Shown: positions 10,610 through 22,550, numbered from the stretch's first letter. The stretch: 64,000 nt of DNA from Paraniabella defluvii (GCA_019316985.1 CP079215.1:3472001-3536000); one strand, 5' to 3'. A program made the numbers and translations. The notes: generated by a model from the letters alone, not told the origin.

Positions 10610-11023
10610 ATGAAACGTAACATTCTTTCGGTAATTGCTGGTTTAGCAACAGCAATTATAACATTTTTGATAATAGAAACTATTAGTGCGTCATTGCATC
10701 GAGTACCCGCAAATTTCGATTTCAGAGACAGTATTGCTGTTAAAACATTTTACCAAAATCAGCCGATTTCACTTTGGTTATTGGTTTTGGCGGGTTGGAT
10801 TGTTGGATCTTTTCTGTGCGGATTTTTAATCAAATGGATTAGTAACAACGATAACAAAAAACTACCCATAATCGCAGGTTGCATTTTGATGCTTTCTGCT
10901 ATCGCAAACTTCTTTTCATTACCTCACCCCAGTTGGTTTATTATTGTTGGACTAATTGTTTTTATTCCCTCTACTCTATTGGGTTACAAACTATGTAAAT
11001 TAGACACGAATGGAAACAGATAA
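10610..11023 (+). CDS. Small four-helix membrane protein
   Basis: 137 residues with four hydrophobic segments (about 5-25, 53-76, 85-104 and 108-126), a conserved-looking PANFD/FYQNQPISLW loop and short polar ends. I recognise it only as a Bacteroidota inner-membrane hypothetical. It overlaps the next gene by 14 bases, which implies co-translation. Confidence 0.65.
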   Translation: MKRNILSVIAGLATAIITFLIIETISASLHRVPANFDFRDSIAVKTFYQNQPISLWLLVLAGWIVGSFLCGFLIKWISNNDNKKLPIIAGCILMLSAIANFFSLPHPSWFIIVGLIVFIPSTLLGYKLCKLDTNGNR

Positions 11024-11480
11024 AATTTTTGCTGAACTTAAATCAATTTTAGCAAAATATGAACCAGGCCTTTTGGTATTACATGATAAAACAGACAATT
11101 ACTATCTAAATATACCTACAACTGAAAAAAGCAAAACACCAGAGTTCTTTGGTGCAGTTCAAGTCAAAAAATCATACGTTGCTTTTCATTTAATGCCTGT
11201 TTACTATTATCCTGAATTATTGGCTAACATAAGTCAAGACCTTAAAAGCAAAATGCAAGGTAAATCTTGCTTTAACTTTAAACATACAGATGAAAAACTT
11301 TTTACGGAACTGAACTCATTGACAGAAACTGCATTTAAGAAATACAAATCATTAAAAAGGTTTAAACACATTTCTCAAATGACAAACTCGGATGGCAAAA
11401 AGTACCAGCAGCTAACAACGCATTATTTTTCGGAACTTCTCCAAGCGCAAGCGTTGTGTGCTATACGAAATCGACATTAA
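11010..11480 (+). CDS. Small cytoplasmic protein, DUF1801/YdhG-like
   Basis: 156 residues, soluble. The stretches VAFHLMPVYYYPEL, LKSKMQGKSCFNFK and FTELNSLTETAFKKYK follow the pattern of the small YdhG-like (DUF1801-type) alpha/beta proteins, some of which bind iron or small ligands. The final 20 residues (QALCAIRNRH) look unrelated to the family and may come from a frame error near 11440. The start overlaps the membrane-protein gene. The role is unknown. Confidence 0.55.
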   Translation: METDKIFAELKSILAKYEPGLLVLHDKTDNYYLNIPTTEKSKTPEFFGAVQVKKSYVAFHLMPVYYYPELLANISQDLKSKMQGKSCFNFKHTDEKLFTELNSLTETAFKKYKSLKRFKHISQMTNSDGKKYQQLTTHYFSELLQAQALCAIRNRH

Positions 11481-11719
11481 TATGAAATTTAAATTTTTCG
11501 CGCAGAAAAAGCAACCCTTTGCGTTGGTTAGAGCCATATACCACTAGGATTAAGATAGATTAATAGTATCTTTGTTGTGATAAAAGTTTACCATATCTGA
11601 TTTATCCTGGCTTAAAAAAAAGAGGGGACTAAAAAGGGGACTAGTGAGTTTTATTAATAACTAATTCGTTGATCTACTTATAATAACGAGCGCAATGTCG
11701 AGTTCCAGCGGAATCACAG

Positions 11720-11746
11720 AATGCACTCAGCAATGAGTGCATTTTT
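11720..11746 (+). terminator. Rho-independent terminator
   Basis: AATGCACTCA, loop GCAA and TGAGTGCATT form a perfect 10-bp stem, followed by a T run. Just upstream, ATGTCGAGTTCCAGCGGAAT resembles a decayed tRNA 3' end. Confidence 0.65.
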
Positions 11747-11836
11747 CATTTAAGTATATGAGAATTACGGTCTTGCGAAAAATCGATAGCAAAGCCAAAT
11801 TTAGCTACCCTTTTGGGCCGCCTTTAATGGAATCAG

Positions 11837-11866
11837 ATGAGAATTTTTAACATTAAAAATTCTCAT
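11837..11866. repeat. 14-bp inverted repeat before the integrase remnant
   Basis: ATGAGAATTTTTAA and TTAAAAATTCTCAT are separated by CA and lie two bases before the ATG of the integrase remnant. The position fits an operator or translation-blocking hairpin, or part of an old attachment site. Confidence 0.5.
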
Positions 11867-11868
11867 TT

Positions 11869-12064
11869 ATGAAAGTCAACGAAAACTTTCGATTCTTTTT
11901 TCATCAGCCGAAAATGAGAAAACACCATCTCTCGCCTTGCGCCAATCTATGTTCGCATTACTATCAATGAAGACCGCAAGGAGCTTCCGGCCGGCATTGC
12001 CTTGTTATTGATGTGCAACAAGAAGTTGGTAGCTGATCATAAATCGTTAGAAAAGATTTTTTAA
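11869..12064 (+). pseudogene. Tyrosine integrase N-terminal remnant
   Basis: The start reads MKVNENFR and, after two frame changes, gives a segment like PIYVRITINEDRKELSAGI. This is the arm-DNA-binding domain of Bacteroidota phage-type integrases (usual pattern: IYVRIT, then RxELSTGI). The frame ends at 12064 after KSLEKIF, so the core-binding and catalytic domains are absent. Upstream, GGGGACTAAAAAGGGGACTA is also typical of integrase-flanking sequence. It marks an old insertion event. Confidence 0.6.
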
Positions 12065-12112
12065 AGTTTTCAATCGTATTTTTGGTTCCCTCTAAACCCT
12101 CAAGCCCAAAAA

Positions 12113-13235
12113 ATGAAAAAGATATTGGTTGCCCTAACCTCTTTATTTCTGTGCTTTCAAATTTTCCCGATCGCAGCTTATACTCAAACAACTATCCAGC
12201 TTGGCTCGGGAACCCTGTGGGGAACCGCTATACCTATCAACACAGATTACTTCTACTCCTACACCCAATCCATTTATACCAGAAACGAAATGATTGCGGC
12301 AGGCGCGACTACAGCAGGTACTATCTCAAAAATCAGATATAAAACAATTAATGTAATGCCTTCAGGAACCTGGGATAACTGGACGGTATATATGGGAAAC
12401 ACTACGGTTGACAGCTTCGTATTACAGACTGATTGGAGACCTGTAAGTGCTATGACGAGGGTATTTCAAAAGCCATTACCCTGATAAATGCAAGCCAGGC
12501 AAATTCCTGGCTGGAGCTAACACTGGATACGCCTTTTCATTGGAATGGAACAGGCAATATTGTGGTTGCTGTTGATGAAAATGCACCTAACGGAAATGTG
12601 CAGCAGAATTGGGCAGCCTATTTACCTACTAACACGCCCGGTTACGGAAGGGGTTATACTACGGAACAGACTTTTTAAACCCAGATCCGGCAGTTCCACC
12701 TGCCGGCCAGGTCTCCTCCAATATTCCGCAGATTCAACTTGAGTTTACACCTGATGGAACTCTGCCGGTTACATTTGGACCGCTTTCAGCTAAAACAACA
12801 AGTACCGGCTTGCAGGTAAACTGGCAGACTTTCTCAGAAAAGAATGTTGATCATTTTGAAGTTTTGGCATCGCCAGATGGAAAACAATTCGAACAAATAG
12901 GCGAATTAGCTTCTAAAGGATTAAACGGTAACTCATCTGTTACACTTGATTATAGTTTCTTCCTATCTATAACAGATTGGAACGGTAAAATAAGTTTCGC
13001 ATATATACCCGCAGTGTTTGCGATTAGCTTATTATTGATATTTATTAATCGCCATAACAAACAGTGGGTATTGGGATCCTTAATTTTTGTCTTAGTTATC
13101 TCCAGCTTTTCCTGTCGCAAAGATCAGCAAAGTGAAGCCCTAGCCGGACCACGACAACTATTTGTAAAAATTGAACAGGTAGATAAAGATGGGACAAGAT
13201 CCGCATCGGCTATCGTAAAAGCCCAAACTGATTAA
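12113..13235 (+). CDS. Secreted or surface beta-rich protein with C-terminal membrane segment
   Basis: About 370 residues with indels near 12460 and 12675. A signal peptide (MKKILVALTSLFLCFQIFPIAAYTQ) leads into a domain with LGSGTLWGTAIPINTDYFYSY and ISKIRYK, a beta-sandwich seen at the N-terminus of many Bacteroidota exported proteins. The FN3-like stretch TSTGLQVNWQTFSEKNVDHFE comes next; this is a common last unit before T9SS sorting tails. Two hydrophobic segments follow (IPAVFAISLLLIFI and LGSLIFVLVISSFSC), with a final polar tail. A standard T9SS tail is missing. Function unknown. Confidence 0.55.
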
Positions 13236-13443
13236 TTTAAACAACGATACTTTACATCAGCTAAGCCTGGTGGTATTGTGTAGTTACGGAAATAACTCTC
13301 TCGGGATACTCACCCGGTTAAAGAGGCGCAACTTCATCATTTATAACTCAGGAGATCCGTTGGCTGTATGAAGCAGTTTGTATAGCTTATTTACCAGGTT
13401 GCCGGTGATGTAGGGCTTCGTTGAGGTTTTCGCTATAAGTATC

Positions 13444-13477
13444 AAAAAATCACCGACCTTAATTACCAGGTCGGTGA
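13444..13477 (-). terminator. Terminator of the beta-helix gene
   Basis: TCACCGACCT and AGGTCGGTGA form a 10-bp stem. On the minus strand it is followed by TTTTTTG, 25 bases past the stop codon at 13502. Confidence 0.7.
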
Positions 13478-13501
13478 ATCCTGTAGTATTCATTTACATC
13501 C

Positions 13502-15468
13502 TTACATAGAAGCTCCTGTGCCCGTATGAAGGCTATGGAAGTCAGTGGTATTATTCACCGCCAACGCAGCAGTAGCGAAGTACTCATTACCTGTTTCACT
13601 ATCGGGCAGTCCTAACTGATACCAAATGTCATCCTGGTTGGCAAACATCAGGTTATTATTTACGACTAAATTTCCATAGTAACTTTTATCGTATATATCC
13701 AGGAACCTGCCGGCAAATGAATAATCCGTTGTATTGAAAAGACCTCCTGAATTGTTTTCGAATAAAGCGCCGTCTATCGGAATAAAGGCGGGTGAACTGT
13801 AATCGGCTTCTACTACCTGGATCTCAAACATTCCATACATGGGGGTATTGTAGTGAATATTATTATAAACCAGCAGTCCTGCAATAGCCGAAGAGTATTT
13901 ACTAGGCCAGAAGCGTACCATTTGCCCCTGCACATTTTTAGCCTTATTTGAAAACCATTGGCCGGGTCCTTTAAACATGCATATACAAGTATGGTTGGTC
14001 AGGCTCAGGTTTATGTTTTCAAAATAATTGTCATGCACCTTCGCATTATCTACACAAGCAAGGGATAAGACGGCTCCGGCTTCAGGCGCGTTGATGACGC
14101 TGCATGAAGAAAATACCAGATCTTTTACCATTCCCGTAATGCTGCCGCCGGCGATGCCTGCTGTATAAGATGTATTCACCACTTGCCCTACATTACTGGC
14201 TACAATATGTGAAATCTGCACGTTACTGCAATAGGTAGCGGGATCAGATGGATTGTATACCATACTACCAAAAGTATTGGTCCAGCGTATACCTTCGCCA
14301 ATTTCATCAAACGTAAGATGGTCTAAAATTACATTATGTATAGCGGTTTGTACTTCCACGCAGTTCACCGGATTGTTTGCAAATTGCATACCCGTTATCC
14401 TTACATTATTTAATGCATCCAGCACTAAAGTATATCCCTGCCCGTCAAAGGTAACACCACCCGGTACTTTAGGACGGATTAAAAGAGGAAGATCACCGGT
14501 TATATTTATATTTTTTACATCGATGATGTAATAATTGTTCGAAATAATTTCAATGGTATCTCCGGGCTGCAGGGTAACCGGGGCAGATGCGCCATTCGGC
14601 CAGAAGTCGGAACCATCAATGGGTACCTGGTGAATACCCGGAGCACCTGTTCCTACTTCATACACATTACCCGTCAGATTGGGTATCGCTGCCGGCAGAA
14701 CATTTGAGGGAGGAAAATTTGAAGCAGCTGCCAGGGTACTACCTGGTAGTAGTTATCGCTACCCGGCATTACGGTATTATCTTTATAGGTAAGCTCTTTG
14801 CCCGTATACAACGTTTCGTAATCTGCCATAGATGCGGTTGCCGCTCTCCTTAACTGGTATACGTAGGCGCCTGAAACCGGTAACCAATTCAGCACCTGTG
14901 ACAGCGCCGTAGTGGTTCCCAACGACAAAGTGTCTTCACCTTCAAGGGTCTCAATATTCATCTGGATTGCCCATTCACTATCCGTATATCCATCGGCGAT
15001 CGCTTTTACGCGAATATTGTAAAAGGTTTGGGCGTTTAATCCTTCTATAACATCTGATAGTGCAGTGCCAGCATAAGCAACTACGGCATTCTCAAAACTG
15101 CTTCCTGTACTATACTCAAGTATGTAGCTCCCGGCAGAGGCCACATTGGTCCATGCTGCTTCAATAGAGCTTTGAGTAACAGCACCGATGGTGAGCTCAG
15201 GTTTCGTGAGTTTTTGCGCTGCCGGTCCTTGTAAGAAATTGTATTGAATATACTCTACTACTTCCGTGGCGCTATTGAAGCTTGCCCCGGTTTTATCTCT
15301 AAAGTCAGTATAGAGATAAGGATGTGCGACTATATATCCTTCGATGGTTAAAGATATATGATCCTCTACGCTTACGAGTGCAAGCAGGCGATTGTTGACC
15401 GGTGCAATTAGCCTCCCGTTGAAGTTTACACCTCCTGCCCCGCCGGGTAAAAGTTGAATTACTGCCAT
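13502..15468 (-). CDS. FN3 plus right-handed beta-helix protein without signal peptide
   Basis: About 655 residues with one indel near 14670. The first 80 residues (MAVIQLLPGGAGGVNFNGRL, then YTDFRDKTGASFNS) look like the opening domain of structural or fibre-like proteins in Bacteroidota phages; this is a resemblance by eye. Two FN3-like repeats follow (AAWTNVASAGSYILEYSTG; TFYNIRVKAIADGY). The C-terminal half has repeated short strands with NN and N-I turns (NNVRITGMQFANNP, VILDHLTFDEIGEG, NAKVHDNYFENINL), a right-handed beta-helix as in pectate-lyase-like proteins. No signal peptide and no neighbour of obvious function. It may be a glycan-binding fibre or cargo. Confidence 0.6.
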
Positions 15469-15669
15469 AACTGTTTTTTTATGTTTTTAAATGATGACTA
15501 GGTATAGCTACTTGTTTTATCAGCTGCCGGGACGGATGTTCAATACTTCATTGGTTCGCGTTCATAAGAAGCAGGTTGCAACTATCTGTTTAAATGGCAG
15601 AGTAGGTTGATAGCATTACAAAATTATCGGTCCTTATCTTTTCAAGACCGGGTATTTTTCCCGTAAAAA

Positions 15670-16088
15670 ATGGTGAAAATTCTGTGCCCGGAAGTTATTT
15701 TAATGCCATATCGGTCTCTGATATATGCAAAAGATAGTCCCGGAATGATTGAATTGTGGTTTGGATTTAATTGGAGAAGTGCTGTATGGTAAATGGGAAA
15801 TCCACTTATTGTGGTTTATTAATGAAGGACATAAACGTCCGATTGAATTGCAGCGTAAAATTCCCGGTGCTACATGGCGGGTGTTGAATATCCAGTTGAA
15901 AGAGTTGGAAGACCATGAATTCATAACAAGGAAAATTTATCCGGTTGTGCCGCCAAAAGTAGAATACAATCTTACAAAATTCGGGAAACCCTGATATCCG
16001 TAATTGCTGCGCTGGGTAATTGGGGAGATAAAATGAGGATCGTTTACGGTCAGTTATTTTAAAACGTTTGAAATCCGAAAACCGGTAG
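15670..16088 (+). CDS. HxlR-family winged-helix regulator (frameshifted)
   Basis: The readable core is NCGLDLIGEVLYGKWEIHLLWF, RPIELQRKIPGATWRVLNIQL, ELEDHEFITRKIYPVVPPKV and EYNLTKFGK; after an indel it continues TLISVIAALGNWGDK. This is the HxlR/MarR-like DNA-binding domain, normally about 110-130 residues. A CGLDLIG start is usual; the cysteine can be redox-active in some members. Indels near 15740, 15990 and 16033 break the frame, and the exact start is unclear. It precedes the esterase and SusC/D genes on the same strand and could regulate them. Confidence 0.6.
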
Positions 16089-16240
16089 TTCGCTTTTAGT
16101 GATCAACGCGCTGAAGCCGCTTACCCATCGGCCTCATCTCCGCAAGCATGATGGAATAGGCCACTCTATAATAGAGTTTTATCTCTGGAAATATATGCAT
16201 AGCTTCAGGCTTTGAACAGAACATCCGAATTTACTTTAAA

Positions 16241-17027
16241 ATGAAAGCCAGCTTTATTTTTATTGCCATTATCATGTTTACGGGCGATATAACCGCCTTC
16301 TGCCAGAAGAAAGATACATTGCTTGATATTTATATTTTGATGGGGCAGTCGAACATGGCGGGAAGAGGTAAGATGACTCCTTCATTAAAGGAGCTTAGGG
16401 ATCCTGATGTTGTAGCATTGGACTCTCATTTTAATTGGGTAGAAGCCCGTCATCCCATTCATTTTGATAAACCGGGTATTGCAGGAGTGGGGCCTGGATT
16501 GTCTTTCGGGATTGCGATGGCCAAAGCCAGCCGCGGGAAAAAAAGTTGGATTGGTTCCCTGCGCTGTAGGCGGCACTTCTATCGACAAGTGGAAGCCTGG
16601 CGCGTATGATGACGCTACGAAAACACATCCTTACGACGATGCAGCAGAAAGAATCAGGTATGCGATGACGCAGGGTACTATTAAAGGCGTAATATGGCAT
16701 CAGGGAGAAGCTAACAGCTCACCCGATAAGATAAATAATTACCTGGTTAAACTAGAGGAATTGATACTGCGGGTAAGAACCCTGGTTGGAAACCCCGGCT
16801 TACCATTTATTGCAGGAGAATTAGGTGATTTTAGAGACCAGTATCAACATATAAACAAACTATTGGCCTTGTTGCCGGCCCAGGTAAAATTTACCTCCAT
16901 TGCGAAATCGGACGGCCTGACTGATAAAGGCGACAAAACTCACTTTGATGGACTTTCTGCAGATGAATTGGGTAAGCGTTTTGCAAAAGAAATGATAAAG
17001 GTCAGCGCCCCACCTGTATTGAAATAA
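16241..17027 (+). CDS. Secreted SGNH carbohydrate esterase (SASA/CE6-like)
   Basis: About 262 residues with one indel near 16545 (an A6 run). Signal peptide MKASFIFIAIIMFTGDITAF, then block I LMGQSNMAGRG with the nucleophile Ser, block II VPCAVGGTSIDKW (oxyanion Gly), block III GVIWHQGEANS and the D-x-x-H block DKTHFDGLS near the end. This order is that of the sialate/acetyl-xylan esterase group (Pfam SASA), which removes acetyl groups from polysaccharides. It stands 400 bases before SusC of locus 1, which suggests the locus handles an acetylated glycan. Confidence 0.85.
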
Positions 17028-17445
17028 TCGGAGAAGACCAGCCCCGGATCTTATGCAGGCTACATCGTTCCTGGCTGTAAGCCTGATTGTAGTATGTGGC
17101 ATCGCGGCCGGCAGTGCATAACGCCGGTTAAAAGGAAATATTTTTTCAGCATGCGCTGCTCCTGAAGTGTGTTTCCCCGTGAGATGATATTCATATTAAT
17201 ACGTGCAACATACCTTCCATGCTTCAAAACATTTCAAACGTTTGAAATGCTAAGGCTGATTTTATTTGAAATAAATTACGCTACATTTATAAGGTATTCT
17301 TTAACTGGTCTGTATGTGTTGAACAACAACTAATATAGATCATGGCGCTTGCTTGAATTTACTGCTGAAAACTCTTTAAACTTAAACGACTGTTCGGCCA
17401 ATCGAAGATTTCAGCTGACTTTTTGAATGCTTATTGGTAAAAATT
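17028..17445. other. Promoter region of SusC/SusD locus 1
   Basis: About 420 bases without a gene separate the esterase stop from the SusC start. The only strong structure is the palindrome at 17230-17249. The rest shows no frame with family motifs. Confidence 0.5.
17230..17249. promoter_or_regulatory. Perfect 20-bp palindrome, probable operator
   Basis: CATTTCAAACGTTTGAAATG is fully self-complementary with a central CG, the typical shape of LacI-family operators. It lies about 200 bases before the SusC start. A weaker match (TTTTAAAACGTTTGAAAT) is inside the HxlR end at about 16056-16073. No LacI-type gene is in the window. Confidence 0.5.
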
Positions 17446-20400
17446 ATGCTTGTCAGACTACTTAGTTTGTTTGCTGTCCTGTTTTGGGAAGCACTGTAAT
17501 ATGCGCCCAAGACTCAGGCAGCATGGTTCAGGTAACGGGTACGGTTACTGATTCGGCCCAGACGCCGCTTTTAGGCGTATCGGTCAGTATTAAAAATAAT
17601 CCGACGACAGGCACCAGTACCAATGCGGGTGGGCAGTACATTCTGGCAGTTCCTGCCGGTACTACGCTGGTTTTTTCTTTTGTCGGATTTCGTGATGAGG
17701 AAAGATTAGTGAGCGATTCTGCTTCGGTAATTAATGTGATGTTGAGCGCAAAAATGCAAACCAGGACGAGGTAGTCGTAGTAGCCTATGGTACTCAAAAA
17801 AAAAAAGAAGTAGTTGGATCGCTCAGCACCGTTAACGTAGAAGATCTCAAAAAGTTCCAACCAGCAATCTTACTACTGCATTAGCAGGGCGGGTAGCCGG
17901 CCTGATCGCTTACCAGCGAAGCGGTGAGCCAGGACAGGATAATGCTGATTTCTTTATACGTGGTGTTACCACTTTCGGATACAAAAAAGACCCCTTATTT
18001 TAATTGATGGGGTTGAGCTTACAACAACTGACCTTGCAAGATTGCGGCCGGATGATATTGCCAGCTTTTCAATTATGAAGGATGCAGCCTCTACTTCTTT
18101 ATACGGAGCCCGGGGAGCTAACGGCGTTATTCTTGTTACAACCAAGCGGGGAAAAACGGGTTCAGCTAAAATTGCAGCCAATTACGAAACCTCGATCTCA
18201 CAGCCTACACAGAACCTGAAATTGGTAAATCCGTAGATTATATGAGGTTATACAATGAAGCTGTTTATACAAGAAACCCTTTAGGTAACAGCACGCTTTA
18301 TCCGGAAGAGAAAATAGAGAACACGGCGAATGGCGTTAACCCCTATGTATATCCTGCGAACGACTGGCTGAATTTGCTGTTCAAAAAGCAAGCCGTAAAC
18401 CAAAGGGGAAATTTAAATGTAAGCGGCGGCGGATCAGTAGCCAGGTATTTTATATCGACCTCCTTCACACAGGATAATGGCATTTTGAAGGTTGACCGGC
18501 TTAATAATTTTAATAACAATATTAATCTTAAGAGTTACACTTTAAGATCAAATGTAGATGTGGATCTGACCAAGACCACACTTGTTTCGGTGAACCTGGC
18601 AGGCAATTTTGATGATTACAATGGACCGCTGCAAGGAGGCGCCGATGTGTATAGTGATATAATGCATTCTAACCCGGTAAGGTTCCGGCATATTTCCCGG
18701 TTACACCGGAGTATGCTTATCTGAAGCATACGATGTTCGGCAATTACCTCGATGATGAAAACAGCACGGCTTTTTACCTGAATCCCTATGCAGAAATGGT
18801 AAAAGGATATAAGGATGACTCAAGGTCTTTTATGTCAGCGCAACTGGAAATTAAACAAAATCTGAACTTCTGGATAAAGGGATTGAACTTCAGAACTATG
18901 GCCAATATTAACCGGACTTCTAATTTCAGTCTTACCCGCCAGTACGTTCCTTTCTGGTACTCGGTAGCCGGTTACGACAAGCCGGGCAATTCTTACCGGC
19001 TTGTGAATCTCAATGCAAATGACGGAACAGAATACCTGAACTATGTTCCCGGAGACCGAAAGCTGGAAGCAGCGTTTTATATGGAGTCTGCATTAAATTA
19101 CAATCACACTTTTGGTTCCAAGCATAATTTCGGGCAGATGCTTATTTACATTCTGCGTAATAAAATAACACAGAATGATGGAACTGATAACACGCTACAA
19201 ACTTCTCTTCCAAGCAGGAACCTGGGATTGTCCGGTCGTACCACTTATAATTACGATAATAAATATTTTGCCGAGTTTGATTTTGGATACAACGGAACAG
19301 AGCGTTTCTATAAAAATCAACGGTTCGGTTTCTTTCCCTCTGTAGGCGTGGCGTGGCAAATTTCCAGTGAATCTTTCATGGAGAAACTGGAAGATGTTTT
19401 TAGTAATTTGAAGCTAAGGGGTACTTACGGCCTGGTGGGTAACGATGCTATTGGCGCGCCTTCCGACCGCTTTTTTTATCTCTCAGAAACCGATCCCAAT
19501 AACACCGGCAGGGGAGCAGTCTTTGGTGAAAATAATACCTATTCACGTCCGGGCTACCTCATTAGCCGTTACTCTAATTTCAATATTACGTGGGAGAAGT
19601 CTTACCAGATGAATCTGGGCCTCGAAATAGGCCTGTGGAACAAACTCAACTTTATAGGAGAATATTACACCAATGACCGACGTGATATTTTGATGACGCG
19701 GCCGGATTTCTCAACTATGGGATTGTCTGCCACCAACCGTGCCAATGTGGGGCGTGCCAGAAGCAGGGGCATAGATCTTTCTTTGGATTACACCGAAAAC
19801 TTCGAAAACGATTTCTGGGTTTCGGGTCGTGGTAATTTTACCTATACCAAAAGTAAATTTGTGGTTTATGAAGAACCGGAGTATCTCGAAACCTACAGAT
19901 CGAGGGTAGGTTATGCGATCGATCAGCAATGGGGTTATATAGCAGAGCGGTTATTTGTGGATGATTACGAAGCAGCGAACTCACCCCGTCAGAATTTCGG
20001 AGTGTATGGCGGTGGCGATATTAAATATCTTGATGTGAATCGCGACGGGCAGATTACCGAAGCTGACCAGGTACCTATTGGATATCCAACGACTCCACAA
20101 ATTGTTTATGGAGTTGGATTTTCTGCGGGCTTTAAATCTTTGGATATTTCAGCATTTTTTCAGGGTTTGGCGCAAGAGTCATTCTGGCTCAATGTAGCTG
20201 CCTATAATAGTACGAGCAATAAAGGGTCTACATTACCATTCGTAAGCCAGGAGCCTTTTTACAGGCTTATGCCGATAATCATTGGTCGGAGGAAAATCAA
20301 AATGCTTATGCCTTATGGCCCAGGCTGAGCACTACCGTTATAAGCAACAATACGCAGCGCAGTACATGGTTTATGCGCGACGGAGCTTTTCTTCGGCTAA

Positions 20401-20600
20401 AACAGGCCGAAATTGGCTATTCGCTTCCCAGGCAATGGTTAAGCCGGATCAGAAGTTCTGCCTGCCGGATATATATAAACGCATCTAATTTGCTCACGTT
20501 TACAAAGTTCAGGCTTTGGGATGTTGAACAGGCCGGTAATGGTTTTAATTATCCTATTCAAAGGGTATATAATATAGGGTTCAGGATAAATTTTGACTAA
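17446..20600 (+). CDS. SusC-like TonB-dependent glycan transporter (locus 1)
   Basis: About 1,050 residues. The start MLVRLLSLFAVLF at 17446 gives the signal peptide; a T missing at about 17483 shifts the frame. Domains: carboxypeptidase-D regulatory-like (VTGTVTDSAQTPLLGVSVSIK), a TonB-box-like VVVAYGTQKKKE, a plug with SIMKDAASTSLYGARGANGV and ILVTTKRG, then a 22-strand barrel ending NIGFRINFD. Further indels are near 17770, 17855-17995, 18236, 18722 and 20262. It pairs with the SusD 20 bases downstream to import oligosaccharides across the outer membrane. Confidence 0.9.
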
Positions 20601-20620
20601 CATCTATTTTAGAAAATATA

Positions 20621-22522
20621 ATGAAAGCTATTCATCTTTTAATTGCAGTGGTTACTGTTGCGCTGCTGGCTTCGTGCAAGAAATATCTTGATATTGTGCC
20701 TGATAACGTAGCCACAATCGAAAACGCATTTACACTACGAAAAGAGGCAGAAAAATATCTTTTTACCTGCTATTCCTACCTGCCCAGTAATGGTAATATA
20801 ACCAATAACCCGGCCTTTACAGCCGGAGATGAGCTTTCGCTGGTGTATCCGCTCACATTCACTGCTCCAGGATATGAAATTGCACGCGGCAATCAAAATA
20901 AAGTAACACCCTACCTGAACTATTGGGACGGGGAAAGTAGCGGAAAAGACCTGTATGGCGGTATCAGGGACTGTAATATTTTTCTTGATAATATATCTAA
21001 AGTGCCGGATATGACAGAAGAGGAAAAGGCGCGGTGGATAGCCGAAGTAAAATTTCTAAAAGCTTATTATCATTTCTACCTGTTACGTATGTACGGCCCG
21101 ATTCCCTTAATAAAAAGCAATTTGCCGGTGGATGCCGATAAAGAGCAGGCCAAAGTTTATCGTGATCCGGTTGATAGTTGCTTCAACTATATCGTTGAGC
21201 TTTTAGATGAAGCTAAAGATGTGCTTCCTGCTGTCATTGCCGATCCTGCTTCTGAGCTTGGCCGGCTTACACAGGCCATTGCCTATACGCTTAAAGCCAA
21301 AGTGCTCGTTACCGCTGCCAGCCCGTTGTTTAACGGAAATACTGATTATAGCAATTTTAAGGATAACAGGGGCGTTGCGTTGTTTAATACTACATATGAT
21401 GCTTCCAAATGGCAAAGGGCGGTCATTGCATGTAAGGAGGCTTTGGATATATGTACGGCCGCGGGTTTAAAATTATACTACTTTACACCATCTGCATCTG
21501 AAGGAAACTTTTCTGCTAATATGAAGCAGCAGCTCAATATACGGAATTCTATAAACGAAAGGTGGAATACTGAGCTGATATGGGGTAACACCAATAGCAT
21601 GACGAACCAGCTTCAAACCTATTCTGTTCCCCGCGGTTTAGACCCGTCTTTAATAACCAATACTACCCCCTCGGGCCGCCTTGCGCCACCGTTAAAAATA
21701 GTAGAGCTTTTTATTCCAAAAACGGTGTTCCGATAACCGAAGATAAAACCTGGAATTATCCTAATCGCTACGCACTTAGAACAGGCACCCGAAATGATAG
21801 CTCCTTCATTGGCAACAGTTATCAAACAGCCCAGTTGAATTTTGACCGCGAGCCAAGATTTTACGCTTCTTTAGGCTTCGATGGCGGTGTTTGGCTAGGG
21901 CAGGGGAAATATACAGAAGCAACCGCCTTTGTATTAATGGCGAAAGCCGGCCAGGCCGCGTCGGCAGTAACGGTAGCAGCCTATTCTACAACGGGCTATT
22001 GGACCAAAAATACGTGCATTACCAGGATGTAATTGGCTCGGGTACTACGTTGTCTATCCAGAACTATGCCTGGCCCGAGATGCGGTTGTCAGATTTGTAC
22101 CTGCTATATGCGGAAGCCCTGAACGAGGTAGAAGGGCCTACGTCGGAAGTATTGAATTATCTGAACCAGATCAGGCAAAGAGCGGGCATCCCCACGGTTG
22201 AAGCCGCCTGGACCCAGTTTTCAACCAATCCGGGCGCTTATACCACCAAAAATGGGATGCGGGCTATTATTCACAGGAGCGCGGAATTGAACTGGCGTTT
22301 GAAGGTTCGAGACTTTGGGACCTGAAACGATGGAAAGAAGCGATCACAGCTTTAAATGCGCCTATTACCGGATGGACATTGGATCAAAGTTCAGCCGCAG
22401 GATATTACCAGCCAAGAACGATTTTTGTTCAGAATTTTTCATTAAAGGATTATTTCTGGCCAATTAAAGATATTAATACAATTATCAATAGAAACCTGGT
22501 GCAGAACCCGGGATGGGATTAG
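20621..22522 (+). CDS. SusD-like glycan-binding lipoprotein (locus 1)
   Basis: About 634 residues. Lipoprotein signal with the lipobox LLASC, then KKYLDIVPDNVATIENAF, the usual SusD start. TPR-like helices follow (ARWIAEVKFLKAYYHFYLLRMYGPIPLI; LGRLTQAIAYTLKAKVLVTAASPLFNG). The C-terminal RagB/SusD part has WPEMRLSDLYLLYAEALNE, IRQRAG and GSRLWDLKRWKEA. Indels near 21725, 22010 and 22290 split it. It sits at the cell surface as the lid of the SusC channel. Confidence 0.9.
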
Positions 22523-22550
22523 TAATTGGACAAGGTAAAACGAATTTGCC

